Assembly (NCBI GenBank): GCA_030248295.1
Contig: JASANH010001723.1
Span: 372,001 to 436,000 of the forward strand
From: Mesodorylaimus sp. YZB2_4
Taxonomy: Eukaryota; Nematoda; Enoplea; Dorylaimida; Dorylaimidae
Direction of reading: 5' to 3'
Length of the DNA stretch: 64,000 bases
Shown piece after piece: positions 13,709-25,941 of this stretch (its first letter is position 1; every line of letters begins with the position of its first letter). The position numbers and the translations under genes were made by a program. The notes beneath the pieces were generated by a model. That model had not been told where the DNA came from and searched no databases. It saw nothing but the letters and a program-made list of their open reading frames with translations.

Positions 13709-16700
13709 TTAGCTTGTCCGTTCTGCTTGCTCACATTCCAGCCCTTCTTCCGTCTGCGCTTGTTTCTTCCTTTGCATCGCTTCCTTGGCTTCCTTCAACC
13801 GTTGTTTGGCCGCGTCGGATCGGGCACTGGTCGATTCCTTGTCACTTTTTCGCACTTGCGGTCGTGCTTTGCTCATTGCTGGTGGCGGCCGTTGGCCACT
13901 AGACTTGCATTGATTTTTCTCTTCCTCCTATAAAACGTATTCCAATCACAATTAAACCAAAAGCAGTGTTTTCTTACTTTTTTTGCGATTGGTTGCCAAT
14001 TATTTGTCCTCAACTCTTGTACCACATCAAAACACGCGTCGATGTCTTCTATTTCCATTTTAACCAATTCGAAATAACCCTCCAAGTCCGAAACGTGAGT
14101 CGGTCGTGGATCGTCCGGTGTTGGATGCTATAATTGAACTTACGCTTAGCGCACCCAGTTACCGAAAGTGCACACAAAACGTACCAAGTTCTTTTCAATC
14201 AGCTCCTCGAATTTCGCAAATTTTTTTCTTAACAGTAATCGTACACGTCCGACAGCCATTCGTATACGTTCTAGAGCTAAAAGCGGGGATTCCATGAACA
14301 CAGTCGCCGTAGTCCTAGGACACAAAAATCTTTTTTCCTATATTTTTCAAATACAGGCCGGGTACGGATAACGGAACATTTATTCAGGCCAAACGCGCTC
14401 AGATGGAAGGCACACCCCGAGTCTACCTGTTAGCACTGCACTGCAAACCGCTTTGCATACGATCACATCACATCAAAGATAAGGCATTATAAACACACAG
14501 CTTCCATCCTCACAACAGACACAATCAATGAACACCTAGGCGGCCCTGTTGTTTTGCTGTACTGTACAATGCGCCTGGTTTTTCGATCGATAATGTGCAG
14601 TAAGTGTCATTGATTATTTGTTCTTAGTTACATTCACTCATTACACCCTGCTTCATATCCCGATTCATTCTTTCAACCCTATTATCTGCCCGACCCTCTC
14701 CTTCCCCCCGTCACATTCACACACCGACATACCTTCATCAGGCACGCCCTCCGTGTCCAAATCCGCCTCCGCCTCGACGCAAAGCTTTTCTAATCTTTCG
14801 CGTTCTTTGGCCGCTTCCGTTTGGTAATAGAACCCATCGACGGCCGTCATCGCGACCCCACCGACTATATCTTCACCCGCCGCCGTTTCCTTCATCCTAC
14901 CTTCATCCAGCCTGCTCCCGTCGACTATCTCCGCCTCTCGGTTCATGAACGACACAAATTCGCCCGCTTGCTGCTGAGATTGAACGAATGACGCAGAAAC
15001 ATGCTTCATCGCCTCTTCTACGGCCGCATCTACGGCCCGTTGTGCTACCGTCGCCGTCACGGCGTCTTCCATCGGCTCACGGTGGAACGCCACATTGACT
15101 GTTCGTTCGAGCATTGTTGAATCAGGAATCGCCAGGCAAATCGCATCATTACCATCGTGCACGCCGTTGTGTATACTCGTTTTCAAACCATTCATTTCCA
15201 CCTTGTCCAATACATCGATTTTGCACTTTTCTTCGTCGCGTTCTCTAATAACCGGACCTTCTTTCAATTCATTCTCGCCAAGAATGGCGTCCGTTTCCTG
15301 CGCTTCTTCAAACTTCTCCACCAATCGATCTCGTTTCGGTGGAATAGGAGGCGGTTTTTGACGCGGTCGATTGACTAGGGGCGAATTCGGGTCATGGATA
15401 CTCATCTTATTGAAATTACTGATCAAATCTTTTATCGGCGTTGGCGTAGCAGCGGCGTCTGTCATAGCCGTCGTTGCGACGACCTGTTGTTCCTTAGGAG
15501 GCGACAGTGGGCCCGTTACGGCCGCTGGTCGGCTCGTTTGAGCCTCAAACTTTTCCAATCTGCGTTCCACAATGCTTTTTCCAATCGGCGCACTGGCAGG
15601 AGTGGTTACGATCGGCTCCACTTGGACAGATGGCCCCGTCGGCTCCAACTTTGCGGGCGAACGCACTTGTCTGGGCGACTGGGCCGATTTCAGGTCCACA
15701 TTTCGGTAGTTGCGATATCCGCTGAGCGTGCAGCTGATTCGTACGTAAGACGGCATTCGAGAGGGCGAATCGAACACGCTGTCCTGGCTATGGTAAGTAT
15801 TAGCCGCTGTCAATGCCGCCGGTACTGCGCTCTGGACGCCAGCAGCCGTCGTTCCACGTGCAATAATCGGTTTATAAACATCGCCTCGTTCTCGCGACAG
15901 GCTTTTCGATACGAGATCCTCTTCGCTCAGAGTGCCCCTCGCGGCAACGGCCGCCGTCATTGCTCCATATCCGTCCCTGATGTCGCCGCCGTTTTCCCTC
16001 GTCAGACGTTGAGCCGTGTTCATGGGCATGGTCAGGGCTGGTCTCCAACGACCGCTGGCTAAATCGGAGCTCTGAGTGTTGGCAATTCGTATTCCGTTCT
16101 CCACCCCGTTGCCATCCAATTCGTGCTCGCTCCTAGTCCGAGCTTCGATTTTTGCCGTCTTATGGGCCGAGGAATCGCGAGGTTTCTTCATACTGCCTCG
16201 ATGAAACAAATTGCCCCAGGCGCCACGTGAACGAGGCGATTTGTCCGGCGATGACGCTCCACCGTTGCGAAGCACTGGCGAGGAAGGCGAAGAGGAAGAC
16301 GTGGTCGGCGGGATGAAATTGCCCATTGCCGATGCACCGACCGGAGAAGACGGATGATGACAGTCCTTGATCTCAACCGTCACCCAACTTTTCTCGATCC
16401 TTTGTTGACTATGCGCCGCCGGACTCTTGCTTCGAGAACGATACTTGGGCGACAGGCGTTTGAATAATCCTCCTATTCCATTCGAAAACTTGGACGGACT
16501 TTGTTGATCGTCTGAAAAAATACAATAAACTGCACGCACGATTACAACAGTTTGCATACAACTCGAAGACGCACTCGACCGCCCAACAAACACTCCAGCC
16601 CCAACCATAAAAGTATTACTACTGCTATTATTCAGAACTAGAGGGCGAGCGCGCAACACATACTGGCCCTTACTGAAGAAAAGTGCAACCCGCCCAAGCA

Positions 16701-16722
16701 GCATTTTCAGCCAACTGTCCAT
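13709..16722 (-). CDS. DLGAP: DLGAP/SAPAP (GKAP, vulcan) family scaffold protein
   Basis: Discs-large-associated proteins link MAGUK guanylate-kinase domains to Shank and actin scaffolds at synapses and junctions. Exons in transcript order: 16674-16722, 14733-16511, 14185-14276, 13978-14127, 13709-13927; phases agree and give about 762 residues. The long second exon is Ser/Pro-rich and disordered, with a proline motif (KPPPIPPKRD) suited to SH3 or EVH1 binding. The C-terminal third carries the family's helical GH1 domain: a Glu/Lys-rich helix, then AVGRVRLLLRKKFAKFEELI, then DLEGYFELVKMEIEDID and ELRTNNW, ending in a charged tail with an ARSDAAKQRLKEAKEA stretch. These align with the human DLGAP C-terminus. 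The N-terminal 14-residue repeats of vertebrate DLGAPs are not evident. The 16-codon first exon is supported by phase and a gtaagg donor only, so the start is less certain than the rest. Confidence 0.88.
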
Positions 16723-16968
16723 CTCGGAATGCCGCAGAAGCTTTAACTACAGCCGTCTTTGTTTCCTGCCCTCTTGTTGACTCTCAATCAGTCTGCGTCA
16801 CCTGACCAGAATGCAAATAAATGAGCCACCAGATAGATCCATTCACAAATTCAAAACACACGCATTCTGTGCCTGCACATCAAAGACAACTGCCATTTGA
16901 CTATTCTCTAAAAGTGAGCCTACATTTCGACATTACTCGTCCTGTTCATTAGGACAAGTCTAACTCCA

Positions 16969-17429
16969 TTTCAGGAGGCGGAGCATTCCATACCAGCCCA
17001 TCTATTATGGATCAAATTTATAGCGCCTTTAATGGCAAGCAACCAGTTTCCATACACAAAACCACCAACAATTACTGTCTCGTCTTTATCAACAATGCTC
17101 TCCTCCCGGGGTGCGTTCCGTCTTCTAGCAAGCCTTGTTTTCATAAAATTGCACCGCGAATCGATGCTAATTCACTTATCAACCTTATTTCCCCAACACT
17201 AATGATGTTTTCTCAGGGCACTCCCCCCTCACTAAATGCTTCACGCCCCCAAAATTGGCCCACAAAAACTACCTCTTTACCAGATGTCAAACGCGTTCCC
17301 GCTGCATGCTCTCCATTTAATTCCGTCATGTTCGAGCCCGTATTTTGGCCAGCACTAACCGTAACTGAACGAAAGTATTTCGACCGTTTTAACGTTGCTG
17401 ATGATGAACAGATGCTCGAATTGTACTAA
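16969..17429 (+). CDS. Possible small gene or last exon, unknown product
   Basis: An open frame follows a good 3' splice site (tccatttcag ending at 16968) and contains ATG at 17007, giving 140 codons to the TAA ending at 17429. An AATAAA at 17502-17507, 73 bp later, could be its polyadenylation signal. The predicted protein is mixed in composition and ends in an acidic, aromatic tail (TERKYFDRFNVADDEQMLEL). I recognise no domain. It lies 285 bp from the DLGAP start on the opposite strand. An upstream exon was sought and not found, so this may be an intronless small gene, a terminal exon or a chance frame. Confidence 0.3.
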
Positions 17430-17908
17430 TCATTGACGACAGCCTCTTCAAACTACCAACACCAATAGCGCACCTGAAAATATGGGTATGATTATTCGAC
17501 CAATAAATCACTCATTCAAAAGTCGATAACTCGCATTGGCGTTTGACACAATACGAACAGGCAACAATGCGGACTCGAGCCAAATAAACTCCACATAAGC
17601 TCGACAAGATTAAAAACTAGATAAACTAGAAATCATAATTCACTTTTCCAAATTTCAGCCTTCCATCCCGGCTAACATCTCTGCCCGACCTGCCTGTCGC
17701 GAATGTAAGCTAACTATAGAAAAGGCGTAAAAGTAAAATTTTTTTCGTAACATACAACGAAAATTTATGCGAAAACTGCGTCACTAAAGCCAGCATAGAG
17801 TGCAGCTGATCCCGCGAAAAACATCGCCCCTACCTAGTTCATGAAGTGAGCTGAATTGAGAAAAAGTCAAACAGCTAATGATGATGAGGCAACTGAAACC
17901 CTCGTTCA

Positions 17909-18424
17909 CTAAATATCCGCTTCTCGAAGCACATCAGCAAGAATCGTACTTTTCAAAGGAGAAAGACAGCCTTTCACCCGTACAACATAAACATCGTCCT
18001 TCAAACAGCAACAGACAACGTTGAATGTCTCGCCAGCCTCCGGCGCCTGCTTCACTAAAATACGTATCTCGCCCACTGAAAAACCAAACGCTAACCCTAA
18101 AACATCGAAAATTTCTTCAAAAAAATCCCTGAATATATTCAACAACGGAAAATCCTAGTACGAGCAGCTGCAGTCGAGTCAAAGAGCAAAACATCGGCTT
18201 CCACCAGCTTGCCCGGGCCAGCCATATGTTGTGGTGACCGCAGACCGGCCATTCGGATGCACATAAACTCTGGAAAACGGCAAAGTCAACAATTCATTGG
18301 GGTGCCTCTTCTGGGATAAACGATTCCGAACGTCAAGGAATTCGGCCCTACGGTGAAACCCAAAGTCCCTTGCGGTCAGGGCCACCAGCCGGACAAACTT
18401 CCAATAGAATTCTTGAAACGCCAA
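17909..18424 (-). other. Two exon-like open frames, unresolved
   Basis: Two adjacent minus-strand frames look more protein-like than their surroundings. The second (17909 to about 18133) follows a consensus acceptor (gaatatattcag) and ends GEIRILVKQAPEAGE...ADVLREADI before a TAG. The first (about 18179-18424) has 81 sense codons and includes NELLTLPFSRVYVHPNG. I could not join them with an intron of matching phase or find an initiating ATG, and plus-strand frames in 18370-18648 are also open. No family recognised. Confidence 0.2.
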
Positions 18425-19854
18425 CGTCAGTCTTCCGTTCTACTACAACGGCTCGCTCGAAACTTGTTGGGCTTGTTTACGAAATCTTGGAAGGCTCAAA
18501 TTCTCGCGAAATCGACGACGAAAGCAAAAGTACAACTTTGTCTCACGAATTCTTTCTGAACAAGTCAGAGGAAGCGGTAGCGGGATTAACTCTACGATTA
18601 AGATGGCACCTCCTTCAACCAAGCTTAACTTTAAAAAAGCCGCTTTGACGTTGATGGGAAGAAATATAAACTTCAAGACAGACAAATGAAGGCAAGCGCA
18701 ACAAGTAGCAAACGTTTACGCCTGAACTTGAAAAGCTATTTGTTAGTTACATACCGAAAGTACTAATCGCACACATGGGGACGAGGGTTCCCCCGCAAGA
18801 TATTTTTCGCAAGAATAAACCGGCTAATAAAAAAATCCATAGAATTTTGCTCCTAGACCACGCCTGGGACCTCCAAGCACCTAAATAGCCACGGGAGTCA
18901 AGAAAAATCCATAACACGCTATCCGCCCTATTACTGGCTAACGCGAGAAAGTAAGCAAATAAGCTGGCCCAAACCCATCACTTGGCAGCGTGTCAACAGT
19001 TTCCGAATACTCCACTACTTTTCGTCGAGCTAATTGACTCGTAGCAGGCAACCCTCGTTTCCTTCAATTGAGGTTCAGAGAGGAAGACGACTCCAAGCCC
19101 GCCAATTCACACATGATACTATCCTCATCCCCGCAAATAGCAGTCTCGGCGCACACGGCTGGTCGCACGCTCTTTAATCGAACCGCCGCCAGCCTTCCCC
19201 TTATGACTCATTGATCGGCCCATCCGGCCAGAGACCAATAATGCTATCATAGAACTCTCTGTCATCAAAACATAAAGCAAACAGCGACATATTCAACCAT
19301 GGCACTCACTATTGTCCACGAAAATGACTACGCGACTGACACAAAACCATTCGACCTTGGAGTCTGAATCAATTCCTTTTTCTGAGGAACATAAATTTCA
19401 CACTAAAATTCTGTAGATACACCTCATTGGTAGGTTAGTCACAAAACAGGACACAGCGGGGGTTCATTCAAACAAGGAGCCGAGCAAGAAGCGGATGTAA
19501 GCTTCGTCGTCAACAGCGCCCCCGAGCGACTTTCCTGTGGCCAGTCTTCATTGAACAAACGCACAACAAGGGCCTGATAATAAAGATTCAGTTAAGGAAA
19601 ATAATTGAATAAATAAATAATGAAAATAAAAAATGCAGGAGTTATGGAGAGTATTGCTATAAAATTCAAAATTTCTTCAAACTTTTTTCTTACAGCTCCA
19701 AGATTGGAACTTCTTAACTAATGCCCAAACTCTAATTTACCAGTTTGAAAACCTCACAAAAATTGATGACTAGCCCTCGCTTTTGAATAATTTTGTCGTG
19801 TCGTGAGTGGATAATCTGTCAAAAAGTAAAATTTCAGTTCCGATAATCGAAAAA
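18425..19854. other. Intergenic, no supportable feature
   Basis: Short frames only, with no phase-consistent exon pair and no recognisable motif. The end of the stretch is the promoter and 5' leader of TXNDC9. A 3' splice-site-like sequence (aaaatttcag, ending at 19836) precedes the TXNDC9 start by 18 bases and could mark a 5' UTR intron or a spliced-leader acceptor. Confidence 0.4.
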
Positions 19855-20764
19855 ATGGCTGCAGTAGACCCATCTACGTTGCAAGCTATCGTGGAGAATC
19901 AATTAGCCGCCGTAGAACAACACGTAGACGCCGAATTGGATCGTTTGAGCAAGTTGGACGATGACGATTTGGCTGCCATTCGACAGAAACGAATGGAAGA
20001 AATGAAAAAGCTACAACAGCAGAAAAGAGTATGTCATTTTGTTCTTGGGGCGTAACCTGAATTTGGCTGTAATAGTCATAAAACCTGCTTGTTTTTTTGG
20101 GCTCTCGGATATAGCACGTCTGTATCATCGATAGGCTACGCGCTACACAACTATTTTGTAGGCCTTAATTATCATTATGCGTTGTCATTTTTGCTACGAT
20201 AAGCGCTTCTCTATCGTTAGATCCCGTTAAAGCTCGGGGCAAAAAAAAACAGTTTGTACGTTCAGTTTCCCTAAAAATCTTTGTTTTCAGGACTGGGAAT
20301 TGGCTGGCCATGGTGAATATACTGAAATTTCAGACGAAAAGGAATTTTTTAACGCGTGCAAACGGAGTCAACGAGTCGTATGTCATTTCTACTGCGATAC
20401 CTTTTTCCGCTGTAAAATCATCGATAAACATTTGGCAATACTGGCACCGAAACACTTGGAAACGAAATTCTGCAAAATCAACGCCGAGAAAGCGCCATTT
20501 TTGACGAAACGGTTAAATATACGCGTCCTGCCAACAATTGCTTTGGTCCTGGACGGAATCACGGTCGATTACATTCGCGGTTTCGACGATCTCGGAAGTG
20601 TGGACGAGTTCCCCACCGAAGTTCTGGAGGTGAGATTGGCCAAAAGCCGTTTGGTCACTGGCGTGGAAGTAAAACCCACTGCCAAGGCGTCCTCTAAACC
20701 AACACCACCCACGATCATTCGAGATGCTAAGGCGAACAACGACGACTCCGATGATGACTGGTGA
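19855..20764 (+). CDS. TXNDC9: Thioredoxin domain-containing protein 9 (phosducin-like, TXNDC9)
   Basis: Cytosolic phosducin-family co-chaperone; relatives bind the CCT/TRiC chaperonin and modulate actin and tubulin folding. Two exons, 19855-20028 and 20291-20764, give 215 residues against 226 in human. The N-terminal helix (LAAVEQHVDAELDRL) leads to a charged linker, and the second exon is the thioredoxin fold: DWELAGHGEYTEISDEKEFF, HFYCDTFFRCKIIDKHL, INAEKAPFL and the cis-Pro segment RVLPTIALVLDG. The redox CxxC is absent, as is normal for the family, so it is not expected to be a disulfide reductase. The tail is acidic (DDSDDDW). The ATG chosen is the first in frame. The gene is convergent with paxillin, with 285 bp between stop codons. 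Confidence 0.96.
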
Positions 20765-20885
20765 TCGATGTGCACGCACGTGTTGTGGAAGCCGCTTTCT
20801 GTTCTTGGTGACATGCCAGGTAAGTTTTGTTATCACTCACGTCAGATTCATTGTTTCATCAAAGTTATGCACACCAAGTTACTAA

Positions 20886-20891
20886 AATAAA
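20886..20891 (+). terminator. AATAAA polyadenylation signal for TXNDC9
   Basis: AATAAA lies 122 bp past the TXNDC9 stop. A second AATAAA occurs about 40 bp further on (near 20926), so the exact cleavage site may vary. Confidence 0.5.
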
Positions 20892-21049
20892 TTTTGTGTA
20901 ATCACTTCAAATATAAAAATGCTAATCAATAAAACTTTCGTTGCACAGGCTGAATACACAAACAAAATACATCAAGGCATAAAAGCTGGAACGCACTGGG
21001 CCACGCATAAAAACTACGAATTACGGATACTCGTATATTCGCATTATGA

Positions 21050-23260
21050 TTACTGGAAAAGCTTATTGAAGCATTTGTGGCAATATGGCTTGTATTCGTG
21101 CTCCTTGAATGTGCCCTTGTTCAACTGGCTCAGGCAGAATGAACAAACGAAATGTTCAGGATGGAATTTCTTGCCCATGGCCGTCACGCAACGGCCACTG
21201 ATCGGCTTGTGACAGCCAGCGCACAACGAACCCCGCTTCTCGTGATAATGGGTCTCGCAGTAGGGCTGGCCATCGTGGTCGAAGTAAGATCCGCATCCAT
21301 CCATGAATCGCTGCTTGCATTCCTGGAACAGTATCATGCTGTCACACAAGGGGACCTTTACCCTACCCTCTCGCGAGCCGCTTACCTGGCACACGAAACA
21401 TTCCGGATGCCATTGAGTGTTCAGGGCGGTAATGTACTTGTTGGTAATGGCTTCGCGACAGCCACGGCAACGTGGCGCATAAGTAGCCAGATAATCCTCC
21501 CGACAATAGGCTCGACCATCTTTCTCGTGGAATCCTTCTTCGCCGAATGGCTTGCCACATTGAGCGCAAAGAAAATGTTCCGGGTGCCACGTTTGCTCTA
21601 AAGCGGTTATGCATTTCTGAAAGATACGGGAACTATCAAAATAATTATCCAGCAAGAACGACTCTCCGACTTACATCCTTTATCGGTCCGTTACAATAAG
21701 CGCAACGAGGCGAGAACAAATTATGGTAATCATTCTCGCAATAAGCCCGGCCTGAACGTTCGAAAAAGTTTCGATGCGCCAGCTCTTGACTACAGTGCGA
21801 ACACGTGAAGTGCTCAGGATGCCACATCTTGCCCAACGCGATGACTACCTGAAAATTGAATCTGTCACTTGTAATTTGCAAGCAAAATACATACACAAAA
21901 CTCTACGCCTCGAGCGGGATTCGAACCCGTGTCTCTTCTACTACTGGTCCACCCGTACCATCAATACTCTCACAGTCACATACTGTATGTCAACAAGTGC
22001 GAGCGGACCATTATCGCATGGTCGCATATTGGAATTCAGCGTGCAAAGAGGTACCCGCAAGACCATCTCACCTGTCCCACAATTGATTTACTGCACGCCG
22101 CGCAGTCGCCTTTTGGAACTGTGTTGATGCCTTGTTTACTCAGATCATCTTGTAAATTACCCAGCATCGAGTCCAACTGATCCCCTTTGTCATTTGGTGA
22201 CAGCGAATGACGCGAATTCTCCCCGTTAGTGTTTGTCCGAGTCTCGCTGCTTATCTGCAACGAGACAACATCTGGCTAGAGTCTTCTCAGAGCTACGAAA
22301 TGCAATGTCCTCCTCAGCCAAGCCCCCGCCGACTCGTCAGACCAGGCCAGACATCATACCTTCAATTCGGTCATGGAAGTAACCACGGTATCTGGCTGAT
22401 CCCTGGACATTATGTAGGACGGTGAGGTCGCTGATCGATACCTACACAACCGAAAAATAATTTATTGATGCCACTCACATTAATGCAAGAAAAGAAATCA
22501 AATTCTCACTCTTGCCCGTTGGCCACGGCCGTATCCAGCTCTCCTAGCAAGCTCTCCACCGTCGGGCGACCAGCAGCTTGCTGCTTGCCTACGCAACAAC
22601 ACAAGCACATTTGACTATTGACTAACGAATTGAATGCAAGGCGAGCGTCCTAACCTCATTTCTCACCAAGCTACCCACCAAGGCTACAACCCTCCCAACC
22701 TTCAAAGAGTATTGAAGACGAAAGCCGATTCCCGCACTCCCATATGGCTCCGATGAGCAACAGCTGCACCTCACATCCGCGATCCAACTAGACTTACTCA
22801 AAACTTCTACGACACATTACGCACCTCGTTGCATCGTGTAGTCCTCCAACAGTTGTTCCAAGTCCTGTAAACCGACGTTGTGAAACCGAGGAGCCGAAGT
22901 GGAAGTCGCCATGGTCGTCACTGTAGCTCTTTGCGGTCCGTTGACAGCCTGTCATAAATACACGACCATCCATCTCACCCTTCACGTCCACCTCATCTAA
23001 TCCAGGCTTACTTGTTCGTGCAACGAATTATGACCTTGTTGTTGGTACTTGCTCGACAAATTGGCTTTTTTCAGATTGGCCGTCGTATTTTGCAAGTCGT
23101 TCAATAGTGCTTCTGAAAAGAGGAAATGCCTCATTCAATGATTTATGCACGCCATCTGAGCATACATACAGTATACGCCACTCCCATCCCATTCGCCTTT
23201 GCTAGCCCCCTTTTCATTTCCACCAGGCCCAGCCGATTTTGATGTATCAGCTGTAATCAT
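21050..23260 (-). CDS. PXN: Paxillin
   Basis: Focal-adhesion adaptor that binds FAK and vinculin through LD motifs and targets adhesions through LIM domains. Exons in transcript order: tentative first exon 23224-23260, then 23012-23112, 22825-22948, 22510-22588, 22360-22441, 22072-22254, 21675-21848, 21386-21616, 21050-21322. LD-type motifs are visible: [10 protein letters not shown] (LD1), [11 protein letters not shown] (LD2), [10 protein letters not shown] and [14 protein letters not shown] (LD5). Four LIM domains follow, beginning [24 protein letters not shown] and CAGCHKPI, with the closing [12 protein letters not shown] typical of paxillin. About 414 residues come from the secure exons, shorter than vertebrate paxillin because the inter-LD linkers are short. 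The first exon (ATG at 23258-23260, weak gtggaa donor) is the least certain part. Intron 21323-21385 is 63 nt, a multiple of three and stop-free. Confidence 0.95.
21907..21985 (-). repeat. tRNA-like fragment (possible SINE remnant) in a paxillin intron
   Basis: Read on the minus strand, ACGGGTTCGAATCCCGC forms a perfect TPsiC arm and B box. A convincing A box, anticodon arm and acceptor stem are not visible, so this is not an intact tRNA gene. It lies in the intron between the LIM1-encoding exons, 21849-22071. Confidence 0.4.
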
Positions 23261-25941
23261 AATGACACCCCTCAATTTCTGACCAACCACTTTCTCCATC
23301 TTTTTAATCTCCCTCTAGATTCAAACTGCCCACGCAAAAAAAGATCCACCCGAAGCTCTTTCTCACCATCCTCACCACACCTCTATGTAAGAGCTCAAAA
23401 AACTTTCATCTATTCACTCAAAAAAATTTGGCAGTTGCTGCTAAGAATCACAAACACGCTGATGACCAGCACAGCTACAATATTTCACTACGGTGGCTTC
23501 AAAGTTCAAGAGACGAAAAAAGCGCAAAACAAATCCATTATATTCCCATCTCCGCCGTGAAGAAACAAAAACAAAACTGATCCTCCGTCTGAATAGCGAA
23601 ACCAATAACAGAAATGCACAGGCAGCCAGTTGTTCCCTCGAAGACCCGAAAACAACTTCAAACTTCCAATCAAGCCTCGACTCATCGGACACTCATCAAC
23701 GCGACTAAACTAAATACCTGCGGCTCCCCGAACCAATCAAAAATAGACTGGCCACTCGAATAAGCAAATGAACAGACACAGAAAAACATAGACAGCACTC
23801 GGGAGAACCAAGGGGGCAAAGAAACCCTCCATTACGGTCTCTTTCATACACGCCGCCGACACCCCCGACTAAAAAGAGACTAGCCTCGAGGTGGACCACT
23901 GGTTCGAACCACCTCGAACACTTGTCACCCCACTGCAACCAAGGCCCCCCTGGACTCCCTCGACACGACACGCCTGTCCCATCGCCACTGGCCTCGAGAG
24001 AAGATTGGCACGAACATCTCGCCAGTTCCTCCCGAAGCCACTCTCGGACCACGGAATATTGACCACTCGGCCCCCCAAGAGAGTCAGCTACAAGGAGTCA
24101 AGTTTCTAACAGCCCTGTCCGAGAGCACACCAATGCCGAGTCAAGTAGACCCAAAGTGAATTATTCAGCTGCCACAACGCCCTCGTCGAACTTATTAGTC
24201 ACCATTGGTCACAATGACTGATTAGAAAAAGGGCGAAGCAGATCTTGAACTAAATCACCCCCCAAACAGGGCACTGACCACCTATGCCCGCAATATTCAA
24301 GAGTAGGAAGGGTACAATTTTGAAACCGCTTGACACATTTGAATCAAACTATACACCCCAGCACTACAATATTTCTTCAGCGCCTACACTTCTCCAGACT
24401 GTGCTCACTACCACTTTTAAGTGTCAAATGCGTGTCACCCATCTCATGCACTCGACTTAACTACACATCGCATTACCATCACTTACGCCCCAATAACGTC
24501 ACCCGTCATCTCTCATACATCTCGCCTCCTGACCAAGTACCGTACTGACAAAGACGTCGTCCGCCAGTCCTAGCTCTTCTATGAACACACCGGCCAACAT
24601 TCAAAAGTGCAAAGACTCAACGATCACCGTCAGTCAGGCCGAGCATGGCCTTTTATGGCTAGATAGATGCCCTATAGATCACCATTAAAATCCTAGGACG
24701 CGCCAGGGGAGGGCTCAAGCCAGAGGAACGACCCCTAATTATTCAGACACCAAATTACTGATGTGTCAAATCAAACCACAACGCTAACTTAGCCTACCCT
24801 ACTACACGTGGAGGTCTTCCCTAAGTGGAAACCAAAACTGGACAAACGATTTTATCCCCCTCCCTTGGCTGCTTGCCTTAGTGAGTCAGCACCTAGATCG
24901 AAGCCTGAAGCTACTTTGGCACTTGCCAAGCGCCTACCAGGCCATCTAACGGGGTAAAGGCAGACGAGTCCGTCCAAACTCCCTACCAAGGTTTGCCCAC
25001 ACTTGCCTTTCCAACCTTTCGAACTATAAGTTGACAGAGGAAGTTAGTGCGCACGACTCACTGCCAGTTTTTCAACTCGCACAGGAAAGCGTTAGAAATC
25101 AGCTGCCCAGGCTTCGAACCCTGACCTCCAGATTGACAGGCTCGCACTGACTGTGAACATCAGGCCCGAACAAGGTGAGCAATGAAGGGCAGGCGAGACA
25201 TGAGCAAAGTCGGAAAGTGGCATTCCTTCAGCAACAGCTCACTGCTCTGTTCTCAATCAGTCAAGTTATTTGGGCCCCAAATAAGGTTTTCTAAAGGGCG
25301 GACAGGTCCTGGTTGTCAATTTGACAAGGAATGGCAACCAGGTAACGAGTAAAAATCTGACACGAGGCCCCAGCTATAAAATCCACATTTATCATAAAGA
25401 TCTCGTAAAAATTGTGTTTTCTTGACAAAAATTTGAACTATACGCCAAAACTTGACATCAATCCACCGATCTCGCCCACATTACCAAAGTCTCATCGAAA
25501 AATAGATATTCTACCAAACATGCGCCCAGCTTACCCAAATCTTCCATATTCCCGTGTTCACTCATTCGTCACCCTTTTCGATCCACTTACGCAACCGCTT
25601 CAACAATCGAAACCCTCCGACTACCAATGCTGCAATAACGATTCAAATATATCAAACTTTTCAACGAGAACTCCACTCGGTCGTTGTTTTCCCAATAACC
25701 AGTCCTGTCAAAAAAGATCCATCTCCATCGTGAACGAATGGGAACCAGACATTCAATCAAGTACCAGGTTTGCCAACCCTAAGCACAAAACCAGCCCCTT
25801 CATTCACAATCAATTTTACTGTAAAAAATATCACGAATCCCAAATACCTCACACTCAACATAAATGGTCTAACTACATCACTCTTACTCATGGACGATCC
25901 CGACAGCAAGTCCTCATAAATAAAGCTAAGTCTTCAAGAAC
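23261..25941. other. Intergenic stretch without a supportable gene
   Basis: Contains only unsupported open frames. The longest runs from a TTG at 25412 to a TAG at 25943-25945 on the + strand (177 codons). It has no ATG until about codon 37 and no recognisable motif, and its stop overlaps the METTL16 stop on the other strand, so it probably lies antisense to the METTL16 3' UTR. A tRNA-like T-arm occurs near 25101-25150. Confidence 0.5.
25101..25150 (-). repeat. tRNA-like T-arm fragment
   Basis: On the minus strand CAGGGTTCGAAGCCTG makes a self-complementary T-arm with a B-box match. No matching acceptor stem or full cloverleaf could be drawn, so it looks like a degraded tRNA-derived repeat. 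Confidence 0.3.

Noticed and set aside
15394-16062. 222-codon open frame on the + strand
   Set aside because: It is the antisense shadow of the long, Ser/Pro-rich DLGAP exon on the minus strand, which has phase-consistent neighbours and a family match.
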